DNA of 64,000 nt from Volvox africanus (lineage: Eukaryota; Chlorophyta; Chlorophyceae; Chlamydomonadales; Volvocaceae). The notes below the pieces were generated by a model. It was not told where the DNA came from. It saw only the letters and a list, made by a program, of their open reading frames with translations, and ran no database searches. Below, one piece after another: positions 37,701 to 48,500 of the stretch (position 1 is its first letter; each line of letters starts with the position of its first letter). The stretch is taken from the NCBI GenBank assembly GCA_030268105.1, contig BSDZ01000086.1, forward strand, positions 1,426,001-1,490,000, read 5' to 3'. The translations under genes were made by a program, and so were the position numbers.

Positions 37701-40700
37701 CCCCAGATCCTCCTTCCCCACAGCCGCCGTCTCCCGATCCACCATCGCCTCTGCCCCTGTCCCCAGATCCTCCTTCCCCACAGCCGCCGTCTCCCGATCC
37801 ACCATCGCCTCTGCCCCCGTCCGCAGATCCTCCTTCCCCACAGCCGCCGTCTCCCGATCCACCATCGCCTCTGCCCCCCTTCCCAGATCCTCATTCCCCA
37901 CAGCCGCCGTCGCCCGACCCACCATCGCCTCTGCCCCCGTCCCCAGATCCTCCTTCCCCACAGCCGCCGTCTCCCGACCCAGCATCGCCTCTGCCCCCGT
38001 CCCCAGATCCTCCTTCCCCACAGCCGCCGTCCCCTGACCCACCATCGCCTCTGCCCCCGTCCGCAGATCCTCCTTCCCCACAGCCGCCGTCTCCCGACCC
38101 ACCATCGCCTCTGCCCCCGTCCCCAGATTCTCCTTCCCCACAGCCGCCGTCTCCCGATCCACCATCGCCTCTGCCCCCCTTCCCAGATCCTCCTTCCCCA
38201 CAGCCGCCGTCTCCCGATCCACCATCGCCTCTGCCCCCGTCCCCAGATCCTCCTTCCCCACAGCCGCCGTCTCCCGACCCAGCATCGCCTTTGCCCCCGT
38301 CCCCAGATCCTCCTTCCCCACAGCCGCCGTCTCCCGACCCAGCATCGCCTCTGCCCCCGTCCCCAGATCCTCCTTCCCCACAGCCGCCGTCTCCCGACCC
38401 ACCATCGCCTCTGCCCCCGTCCCCAGATCCTCCTTCCCCACAGCCGCCGTCTCCCGACCCAGCATCGCCTTTGCCCCCGTCCCCAGATCCTCCTTCCCCA
38501 CAGCCGCCGTCCCCTGACCCACCATCGCCTCTGCCCCCGTCCGCAGATCCTCCTTCCCCACAGCCGCCGTCTCCCGACCCACCATCGCCTCTGCCCCCGT
38601 CCCCAGATCCTCCTTCCCCACAGCCGCTATCTCCCAATCTACCATCGCCTCTGCCCCCGTCCCCAGATCCTCCTTCCCCACAGCCGCGGTGGCCCGATCC
38701 ACCATCGCCTCTGCCCCCGTCCCCAGATCCTCCTTCCCCACAGCCGCCGTCTCCCGACCCACCATCGCCTCTGCCCCCGTCCCCAGATCCTCCTTCCCCA
38801 CAGCCGACGTCACCCGACCCACCATCGCCTCTGCCCCCGTCCCCAGATCCTCCTTCCCCACAGCCGCCGTCTCCCGACCCACCATCGCCTTTGCCCCCCT
38901 TCCCAGATCCTCCTTCCCCACAGCCGCCGTCTCCCGACCCACCATCGCCTCTGCCCCCGTCCCCAGATCCTCCTTCCCCACAGCCGCCGTCTCCCAACCC
39001 ACCATCGCCTCTGCCCCCGTCCCCAGATCCTCCTTCCCCACAGCCGCTATCTCCCAATCCACCGTCGCCTCTGCCCCCGTCCCCAGATCCTCCTTCCCCA
39101 CAGCCGACGTCTCCCGATCCACCATCGCCTCTGCCCCCGTCCCCAGATCCTCCTTCCCCACAGCCGCCGTCTCCCGATCCACCATCGCCTCTGCCCCCGT
39201 CCCCAGATCCTCCTTCCCCACAGCCGCCGTCTCCCGATCCACCATCGCCTCTGCCCCCGTCCGCAGATCCTCCTTCCCCACAGCCGCCGTCTCCCGACCC
39301 ACCATCGCCTCTGCCCCCGTCCGCAGATCCTCCTTCCCCACAGCCGCCGTCTCCCGACCCACCATCGCCTCTGCCCCCGTCCCCAGATCCTCCTTCCCCA
39401 CAGCCGCCGTCTCCCGATCCACCATCGCCTCTGCCCCCGTCCCCAGATCCTCCTTCCCCACAGCCGCCGTCTGCCGACTCACCATCGCCTTTGCCCCCGT
39501 CCCCAGATCCTTCTTCCCCATTCTTCCCGCCGCCGACGGTGATTGTTCCACCACCGTCATTGCCTTCACCTTTACGACCATGGCTGAAGCCTTCATCTCC
39601 GTTTCAAGGACCCGTTGTACGGCCAAATCTTTTGCCTCAGTCACCATCTCGAACTTCTCGTTCGCCACAGTTTTTTAATGATCCGCCCCCCACTTGGATA
39701 CCATCTCTTAGCAGACCTGGACCCAATAAGCCCTCTCCACCTGGACCTCCAGTTCCTGCGTCACTTCGCAACCCGCCCTTTCAAGGAACACTGATTAAGC
39801 CGCCATCACCGGTTCCGCCATCTCCTTACTCGACCATAATTGGAAAGCCTCCCCCGCGGCAGCCCGCCCAAGGAGGTGGACCCACGGGGTCGGAGGATGA
39901 AGAATCTACCAGGACTGCGCCTGTGGAATATATCGACCGACCTCAGGCTCTGCTACCGCCCCCCGTGCAGTCCCCACCGCCGCTCTTGAGCCGGTCTCCC
40001 TTGGCACCAAGTCCTCGCAGCCCATCGCCTTTGCCCGAAAACGCTGGTACGTGGGCCGCTGCTCTTTGAAGGACAGCTTCCGTGTTTTACCAAGGCATAT
40101 CTTCTCATGCATAAATGTACATAACCTGCAGGGTGACTTGCCGTGCGGGCCTTCCGCAGCTCCAAGACCTAATGGGTCCTCCTGCCCTGATCCTTGCCAC
40201 TATTACTGGGATGTAAGGGTTGCAATTGAATCTTTTAAATGTTACTCGCAGGCGGCGTTGAGGATGTCACATGTTTGACGTCCAAGTTGGGAATTGTTTA
40301 TACAGATGGCGAACAGTTTCCGTACGGCCTTTTTAAGAGCAACGTGTGCGGATGCGGTTCGTCACCGTACGGTATTCGTATGGGTCCGGAGATCACCGCC
40401 CGTGGCATGTAAGTAAGGCGGTTGCTGCGCTTTGAGCGAGCTTCCATGTAATATGAAGCCCCTTACGAAAGCGGGGATCAACAGGCGAAGGGATGTCCGA
40501 GCAGGGACTAGGGCGTCGAAACAACATGGACCCTCAATGCACCCTCAGCAAGAAGGCTAAAGGGCTGAGGGTGCGGTCGACTTTCTCGCGGGACATGCAC
40601 TATAGCCATCTGAACGCACGCAGACACTTAGCCTATCTGTGCTAACCGCCCCTCAGGTCAGCTGGACACATAGGCATGTATGTGGCACAGCGGGCAAGAA

Positions 40701-42569
40701 TGAGTTTTCTGCTTGATCTCAATACGCACTGTTGGGGTGAATAACCATGCTGCCTGCCATAAGTCGAGCCAGCCGAAGGGAAATCACGCAGCATACGTAA
40801 AAGAGGACCGCCAATCTAAGGCCAACGTCCTCACCGGCCACAGGAGACGTGGTCGGTGTGGACAGGTAAACAGCACCACAACGGTAAATGCCGTAAACGG
40901 TTATGGTCTACAGGCGGTAACAGGCGGGATGGAAACCCTTGCAGCAGGCGGGATGGGAGCTCTTTATGGCATTTATCGTTTACCGTAGTCCACCGCACCC
41001 ATACATCCACAGCTCCAGAACCAGAACCGTTCTTAGTATGAGGGGAGGAGAAAATCGTACTTTCCCCGCTACGCTCTATGACCTATATGAAGTACCCTGG
41101 GCGCCCCTGGGGGGAGAGGGTGGAAACGGCGAAAGCGGCATTTGTGGGATTCAATTATGATGTGACGTACTCTGTCCGAACTTTGATGGCGTGGAGATGG
41201 AATACTTCTATGCCCCACATCAATTCCCCCTACGCAGGACCTATTATAGTTTCCGCCTTTATCCGAAAGCCTGCAACTCCAGCATCATCGTCGATGGATC
41301 ACCTGTGTGTCGGTAGGTTCACCATCCACACTCCACAATCACATCACGTGGCTCGATATGGTTCATGGTGGAAACCGTGCTTTGTGCGGAAAACCCTTAG
41401 TCATGTTGTCACCATGGTGGTTTGTAGACCTTACGGTTCATCACTCCTGCCACGATAGCTCCTCATGGTTTCCGTGAGGCCTAATCGATGTCATGATTTC
41501 ATCTAGCATAAAGGATAATACCCTGATGAGGTTTGGGCTAGTAACACGAGCGAGCGCTTCAAAACGTTTAGCCGGTAATCATTTGCTGAGTGCATAACAT
41601 CGCCCTTGCATATACCCGGCTAACCACCCTGCACACTATCGTCTCTACTGCTTTCCAGCACGATTGAGACAACGATAAACAAGATCGCCTTCCGATTCAC
41701 ATCGTCATCGGCAGGCTGCTTCGGCTCGAATCTACCGACCATTGATAAAGGAGACAACTGGAGGTATGATCTTGCATCGCTATTTATGCCGGAATTCCTA
41801 CTGGCGAAATCCTGCGTGTTACATTTTATTACTAACATGGTGTCTTGTTTACATAGGTTCACTTCAACTAAATTTATCGTTCTTGCCAGGCACTGGCCTT
41901 GTGGCTGTCCAAGTGGCCGCCTTGCTAGGGTAGTTGCCAGTTAGTCCACCCTGGTTCCCTACGTATGGCGAAGTTGTAAATATTCTTATTGCTTTTTTGG
42001 AATAAATGAAGGGGTGTGCGCTTCTGGCCGGACGCCGATATCAACCCGCCTACGACGACCTGGCTTTCCGCCCGCATCGGTGAGTGAAAATGTGGTGTTG
42101 CCATCCGACGATCCGAGCCCTCTGGTTGTGCGTGCATGCAATATTAAACACGTATGCGTTACCCCCGGGTGTAAGTTATGCGGTCCCTTGAACACATTGC
42201 GCTTGGCCTCATGCATGGCACAGCAATAATACGTGCGTCTTCGTGACTCTCATGTATTGTCATGCCCGCTCCCTCCAGCCATCTTACGTATGTGTATGTG
42301 TCAGCATTGCGTTCATACGCCGGCTGCCTTCAGAACTTCGCCGTACATGCGCAGGCACGTCGCTCGACGGGGAGCACGTTGAGCTCTTCATATATGGATT
42401 GAAGGGCAACTTTGCCGACGGCACCTTCATGATCACTAAGTGTGCTTCTGTGGGCTCATTCAGCAACTTGTGCAAGCGTGCTTCGGACGGCATGTGCCTC
42501 TTCTCGTTCGTGGACACGCCCGCACATCGGTTCGTGACAGTCTGTAAAGCGCAGGGTCTGATTGCTTAG
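25762..42569 (+). CDS. Gene C: giant pherophorin-like HRGP, ~4,048 residues, 20-residue repeat rod
   Basis: Exons: 25762-25990, 26566-26692, 27083-27172, 27916-28154, 28548-28887, 29545-40046, 40252-40408, 41238-41312, 41659-41763, 42012-42079, 42355-42569 (stop). They total 12,147 nt, exactly 4,049 codons, all with GT-AG introns. ATG 25762 precedes a classic signal peptide (core [16 protein letters not shown], cleavage likely near GDA); an earlier in-frame ATG exists at 25576. N-terminal domain: [49 protein letters not shown] and CLSSFVW. The rod follows, then the C-terminal domain: [52 protein letters not shown] and [11 protein letters not shown]. The SPY of the N-domain is SEY here. The rod is split by an intron (28888-29544) that B and D lack. 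Predicted to be secreted; end domains may self-associate or bind other matrix proteins. Confidence 0.8.
31262..31740 (+). repeat. Tandem duplication of a 4-unit block in the gene C array
   Basis: 31262-31500 and 31502-31740 read identically (239 bp), including rare variants: the PSADAPFP unit and the CTCTCTCCC unit. This is a recent internal duplication of four 60-bp units. Confidence 0.85.
33001..33660 (+). repeat. 11-unit block, copy 1 (copy 2 at 36421-37080)
   Basis: 33001-33660 matches 36421-37080 with one difference as read (CATCCG against CAGCCG in the second unit). The first five units also match 34861-35160. The shared order of rare variants indicates unequal exchange or gene conversion in the array. 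Confidence 0.8.
36181..37080 (+). repeat. Overlapping duplicated blocks near the 3' side of the array
   Basis: 36181-36720 is identical as read to 35161-35700 (nine units). 36421-37080 repeats 33001-33660 with one difference. Two separate copying events therefore overlap here. Confidence 0.8.
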
Positions 42570-45508
42570 CTGCTGATTTGATGGTTGTAGAAGCGTGGTA
42601 GTTATCAGATTGGGACATGGATTCGTTGCGCTCGCCATTCATGTGGAAAATTCTGTACAGTTGCGGATTTTGAAATGGTTGTGAAGGCCGGCCGCCGATA
42701 TTATTTGCGTGATGCAGCCTTGCTTGCGTATGCTTTGCAAAAAGGGTTCAGGAGGAGACGCCAACCTGTACACTGTTAAGGGAACGACGAATGAGTCGCG
42801 TATGAAACTCGTTGCCTCATCGCGTCCATACATACATGTTTGAGAGGGCCGGAGCGCAAGGTTGTGGAGTTCATAGGCCACTGCCTGTCGCTCTTCAGGT
42901 AGATTGTTAAACCTGCTCAGTGAAGAGCCGCAAGTGCTCCAATATCAATCTTTTTTTGTTAGAGCCTGAAGGCGGTTCGGGCCTGAACCCCCTCGTGGGA
43001 GGCGAGGGTTATGTGGCTCGGTTCGGAGTTCAGAAGCACCAAGCCGCGTGTGGCTGCATGGGGCTCGCCTCAGGGGGCCAGGTTTAAGATTGACTCGGCT
43101 GCGGCTGCAACGGTGCACTGCAATTAGCGCCACATGCAACACTGCTTATATTGGTAGCTATTTCTTTCCAAATGCTTCAAGGTTTTTTCGTTTGGAGGTT
43201 TTGGAGGTTTATGAAAGGCTCGATGGATTGGAGAATGGGAGCCAGAAGGCAGCTGCCGAGGCTATAGGGGTGGCGGAAACCCCGGTTACGCATGTCCGTT
43301 TTTTCGTCTAATCGCGTGATTAATTCTCGGCTAACTGCATGGCAGTGCTGGCGCATGGCAGTGTGCAATATCCCTTAGTGAGCTTGTGTGTAGCGAGCGT
43401 GCGACGGAAATCCGACGTATTCCTACTGCAGGCACGGATGCTGTCGGATAGTCGGATGCTGTTGGGATTACAACAAAAAACTGCGCGCCTACTTCACGTT
43501 GGATGCTGCGACGTAACCATCTTTCCTTCGAAGATTTATTAGTTAGCATTAGGATATGCTGGATAGGATGCAAATCAACTTAGAATGCGCCCGTCGGTTG
43601 AGATGGGTGCGTTTTGACATAAGTGAGTGCGGAGTTTGCCAGCAGGATGCAATGGTATTAATTGGGTATGTCCCCAGATGTAGAATAGGATTATGGCATA
43701 GTGCTTGGCAATGCGCCTGTAGCGGATACCGAAATTATATGGAATTTATCCTCATGGCTTTTATTCGGAGTGCATGAAGGGTTCTGGTGGTGCCCTGATG
43801 CATTCAAACCGGTTATGTTTTCGTGTCGATGTGGAATGTGGGAAAGCAGACTTAGGTGAAGCAGTTCTCCGATACGGGACGCACCCCGGCAAGTCTGGCC
43901 GGCGAAGGTAGGACGATGTAAGGTTTTGAACGACGTTTCACTAAGCAGGTGTTATACCAGATTAACCTTGACTCTTCACACAAGACGCGGAAGTGGCTTA
44001 GTGTAATCCCGTAATCCCATACAGCAGTCGAACCCGGTCGAGGCGGATACAGTTAAGCAATAATTGCCCGCAATACGGGAGTCCGGGGGTAAAGCCTCAA
44101 CCATGCTAAGGATGGATTTAACTTCTAACATACTACAAACGCATCCTGCTTCGTTCAAGTCCATTTTGTCAAGATTGGCAAAGGTGTTTATAGGAGGAAA
44201 TCGTAATCGAGATCGCTCAATGATTTGGAATAGCGATTTAGTTGAAGCTTTGGAACTTGCCAATTTAATCTCGTATTTTTCAGTGGCTTAAGGTACCTTG
44301 TGTCACTTAAAGTATGGGCGGACATGACGGGAATGAATGAAACTGTGCTCATGAGGTTTTATCGGGACGCTGTTAATGTCATAGCAGCCGTTGTAGAGGT
44401 AAAGCACAGTAAAGCTAGCCGGAAAGCCTGTAGCCCTCATAGTTGTTATTCCGGGAGGTCATAAATTAGTCTGCGTTATATATATTTCATACAACATTTG
44501 AGAAAATTGTTTTGTCATACGATGATTGAACTATGGCGATTTGATGTTCCGCTCGCGTGCACATCAGCTCGGTTGCTTAAGCTCTTTCTCCGATACGTGC
44601 AGAAACCCATAATTTCATACTATATTAATGATGAGTTTCGTTCAAAGATAAAGATGCAATAGTGCAACTTGTGCAAGCACTACAACGCAAAAAACCCCAG
44701 GATGTAGCACTTACCTACCGCATGCCCTCACCCGCTAGACTGCGTCATTAGTTCTTTAACTTTAATACAAACAGAAGTTTCACCTAATTGGAAAACGATA
44801 ACCGATCAGCATCGAGTGTTAGCTGGACCAAGACGAGAAGCTTATCGTACAACGGGTGCCTCCTGAAGGTCTGACACACTGCTACCCAATTCGTCATACC
44901 TAGGTAGTGTTTAATGCCTAATTATGTTGCTATTGGGGATCTAACAAACTTTCATCTTTCCTAATGCGATAAGCCGCATTTTCCGTCACTGATTATCCCT
45001 TTACGCCCGCCGCGAACGGCCGGACGAACTTCTTTGCCCACCATGCTACTTGTCAAATATTTAATTATAAAGATCTTTAATGGTAAGACACACATTTTTT
45101 AAATATGTGGTTGATGAAGGATTGTCCATGCAGAAACGCAATCGTACAAGTACAACATCTGAACGTGGGTTATCACATAAAATAGTTGTCCAAAACATAA
45201 CCTTAATACTGTTGTAGCTATGGGGAGCTGCAAGTCTATCAACTCGATGATACGGTTGTTTTGTGACTCTGTCTGTAATAGACATATCTAGGCCATGCGG
45301 CTAAATGTGCCCATTTTTGCAGCAAATGAGTCTTAATTAAACCATTCGGCCGGGCGCAAAATGCTTGCGCCTGTGGCAGCTTCGCACCCCATTTGTTACT
45401 ACTGACTGGATTGTTATCCTACCGTCCTTGTTACAGACAGCAGAGCAAATTCATTTATTCTAACTTCGCGCAAGCAAGCATTGCGTTTAGGCCCCTTGCG
45501 CCCTGTTT
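42570..45508. other. Intergenic region C-D
   Basis: About 2.9 kb with no intact gene. It holds the 3' end of gene C, a short succinate dehydrogenase-like fragment (listed separately) and the presumed promoter of gene D. The remaining open frames are short and show no motif. Confidence 0.5.
44106..44273 (+). pseudogene. Succinate dehydrogenase flavoprotein (SDHA)-like fragment
   Basis: The frame reads QTHPASFKS, then RLAKVF, then DRSMIWNSDLVEALELANLI. In SDHA/SdhA proteins the region before the conserved ARKESRGAHAR motif has the same order: a QTHAAVFR-like segment, a spacer, and WN(S/T)DL(V/I)E(A/T)LEL-NL. The fragment stops soon after (TAA ending at 44291) and the ESRGAHAR motif is absent. 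Codons are AT-ending (TTA, GTT, GAA, CTT), unlike the volvocine coding exons nearby. It is a gene relic. Its source, bacterial or a decayed nuclear copy, cannot be decided from the sequence. Confidence 0.5.
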
Positions 45509-48500
45509 GTGAAGAGGTCCATGTTGCAGCCGCAGCCAGATAGTTGCCAGAAGGTTGGCGCCAGACGCTGCGCTGCGCCGGGCATGCTCAACGATCATGT
45601 TTCTGGAGCCCTTGGCAACGCTGATCTCCATCCTCGCGAGTTGGGCCCTTTTCACGCTTGGAGCACGCGCGCTTCGCTGGCGGCCCAGTACTACGGCTGG
45701 TCTATACCTTCCCAAGCAGTCATTGCGCACGCTCTGTCTGCTTCCTACACATGCACCTCCCTTCATCACAGCCATTCCAACGTAAGATGTAAAGTTTCGT
45801 CCATATCGGCACCCTGGCGGCCACGCTGCCGCCCGCAGCTGCCAAAGACACGATGCAGCCTCTTTCTCTTGTGGATACCCGTGGTGCTGCTGCTATCCGC
45901 TTGGAACCAGGGGGCTGCGGATGCCCAGATGCAGCCGTCACCTGGAAGTGGAAATCCTATCCTTCGCCCACCTCCACCAAACTCTAATTCCTTCCGTTGT
46001 GTAATGAAACCCCTGACAACTGGTCCGGCACAAGCTGAAGCAGCAGCGGTGGTCCCCGTGGTCGGCGTTAACGGAAGTTTTCCGAGCGGCTTCAGGTGCG
46101 GACCGGTGAATGGGGGTGCAAAACAGTGGCATGCCAGCACCCTTTTGCCATTCATGATGCAGTCCGCTCCGGGGGAGCCGCTCTCACCCTTTCACGGGTA
46201 CCCAAACACGGTTTTCACGTCATGGACAAATGCGCGGTTTGTTCATTGTGGTGCTTACATCAGGAAGAGTTGTCACAGACCCCTATGCGGGGCTCTTCAG
46301 GGAGACGGGCCGGCTGCCTGTATGATTTTAACTATTCGGCTAAGAATCCATCCGTTGCACTGCATTCATGTCGAGGTCTCTTAAAATGTCCCTGGCCTAT
46401 AGGGTTGGCCCCTCTGGTAATTGTATTTCGAACGAAGCTTGCAGGCGCTCGGCATATGCATGGGAGCCGATTCCACTGACTTTAAGAAAAGGTTCGACCT
46501 TTAGTTCACCATCGTCCTGTGCCCAGTAAGATGCTACAGCAAGGTGTCTATCGATGCGGTGCTAGTTTGGGTCTTGAAGGTCAACCTGTGGTTTGTTATT
46601 CACCTGCGTGAATGGTTTCCATCTCTCCTAGACTGAGACAACACCATCTGCTGTTTCGGTACCCCGCCATGCCCTAATGTACGGCCAATGTACGGCATAC
46701 AGCTTTCCGCTGTCTTCAGATGAAAGCGACTGCAGCTGCGAATCTTCGCCGTATAGCCTCGTCTGGGGTTCTGACGTTCAACGAGGACAAAGGTCAGTGT
46801 CTTTATGAGACTTATGGCACTTGCATCTGGTCAAGGTGTAACCAAGCACAACGTAAGCCACGTAGATGGCCAGATAAGCAGTCATCCACTTGAACTCAAG
46901 AAGGGGGATTAAGAATCTATTTACAATGCGGCTTTGTGGAGTGGGGACAGTCAGTCAAACAATGTGCTCACTTACAATGAGTATCCTCGTATATATTGGC
47001 CTGACAGAACATTGTCGTTCACAGCCGGTCTCTAAGGAAGCCCAGCTTATTCGCACGGCGCGGCCTGATATGGCATGGCACGCCATATTGTGGTCCATAA
47101 AGTTTGCAACTTAATGTGCCGGCGTGATGTGTTGCAGCTTTGTCCATGTCCATGTTTCTTCATCAGGTGCCTCTACGGCATTGTACGGCTATACTATTCC
47201 TACTCCCCTATGTTACAGGAAAAAACCCTAAGACTTCTAATCTCATCACACCTGATGGGGCCCACCTGACCATGGGGGCCCGTATGCGTTTCACAGTTCA
47301 CTTGTGTAGTACTGTACTGTAAAACACAGAGCGAATGTACAGAATGTACATCAACAAGATATGTGTGCGTCGTCTTGCTTATTGCGGTTTACTTTGGATC
47401 CTGTTTGTTTTCCTGAGTTCACGCACTCGCTCTGCTGCGCACCGCTGACACCCGCTGACCCCGCAGACAGTTCCACACTTTCCGGTTGTACGCGCTGCCG
47501 GGGAGCAGCGCCTCTGCAACCAGCACCTCCCGGGGCGACCTCAGTTGGCTGACGATCCAGTTGGACCCCAGCCGCGCTGGGAGCTGTTATAAAGTGAATT
47601 CCTCCTCGATCGTGCAGCCTGGCACCCTGGGGCAAGTCCTCAAGGCAGGGGCCTGGTTCACACCGGACTTCTCTTTTTCAGGCAACTACCCCGTAGGCCT
47701 TCCCGTGTCAGGCATGATTGGTGAGTACCCGGGGGCCGTTGTGACTTATCAACAGTAACACCTCCGAAACCTGCCGTGCTGCTGGTGTGTCGCAATCCAT
47801 CAAGAGCTGTCATCCTACCCGACCCGACCCAATTCACAAAGGCTTTTTTTACCGTCGTAGGAAAGAGGAAGCACCGCGACGCAGGGCTGCCTGGGGTTTA
47901 ACCCGAGTTGCTTTTCCGGATTTAATTATGGCTAGATAGGCTAGTCCTGGATTGCTGCGGGCAAGTGTTGAAAACAGGTGCTTATGGATTATTCGCTATC
48001 ATGCTGCATGCATGCTGTGTAGTACCAACTGGCCTCAAAATGTGTCATGTTTTTCGGAGTGAGCGCAGATGCGATTTGTATCCTGTTGGTGTAGGTGTTG
48101 GTGTTGTGTGATTCGTCCCGGATTCACTCTATCGCGTTGGAGCATGCAACGGTCTCCGGTGACCCAATGTCTTTTAGGGACAAATAACCGATATGCCAAT
48201 AATGGCTCGGACGGCCCTCAGGGTACTCTCTCGCCACTACCGCTTCCTCGGCCTTCCTGGAGCTCTCACTGAACATGATGGATCTTCGGAAACGGTTGGG
48301 GGCCGCAACAGCTGCTGTGCCGTCTTCAGATGTCCCTCCTGACCCCTTGACTATGGGAGAGTTCACTTTGGCTAAGTGCGGTGCATGGCCCGGGGAGAGC
48401 CTTTGTGCCAGCCGGGTCTCGTCGAGTAAGGCCGCTTCAAAATGCCTGGTTGCGTTTGTCTGGCCTGGGGTATTGCAGACCCAGCTGCCGCCGCAGCCAT

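Larger units (their letters stand above)
29641..39510 (+). repeat. ~164 tandem copies of a 60-bp (20-residue) unit, rod of gene C
   Basis: Each unit encodes a variant of [20 protein letters not shown]. The register never shifts over about 9.87 kb: every 60 bases a new unit starts with (A/T)CCATCGCCT or AGCATCGCCT. Variants include PTSPDP, PLSPNP, RWPDP, LHPSPD and PSADPP. They recur in blocks, showing that multi-unit segments were copied. A degenerate last half-unit runs into a non-repetitive Pro-rich tail (about 39,511-40,046). The array is also open in three other frames, an effect of its period and stop-free composition. Confidence 0.95.

Noticed and set aside
29641..39510. Regular repeat array considered as CRISPR or satellite DNA
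   Set aside because: There are no unique spacers between repeats, the units are contiguous, and the array is part of one long coding exon in a eukaryotic gene.
29539..39668. Giant minus-strand frames of 2,692 and 3,304 codons (Gly/Ser/Asp/Cys-rich and Ala/Val/Glu-rich)
   Set aside because: They are antisense shadows of the 60-bp repeat. The + strand Pro/Ser frame has conserved flanking exons with correct splice phases; these do not.
40134..40210. Possible extra exon of gene C (a [23 protein letters not shown] reading)
   Set aside because: Joining it to the rod exon in phase gives an immediate TGA. Splicing 40046 directly to 40252 keeps the frame and matches genes B and D.
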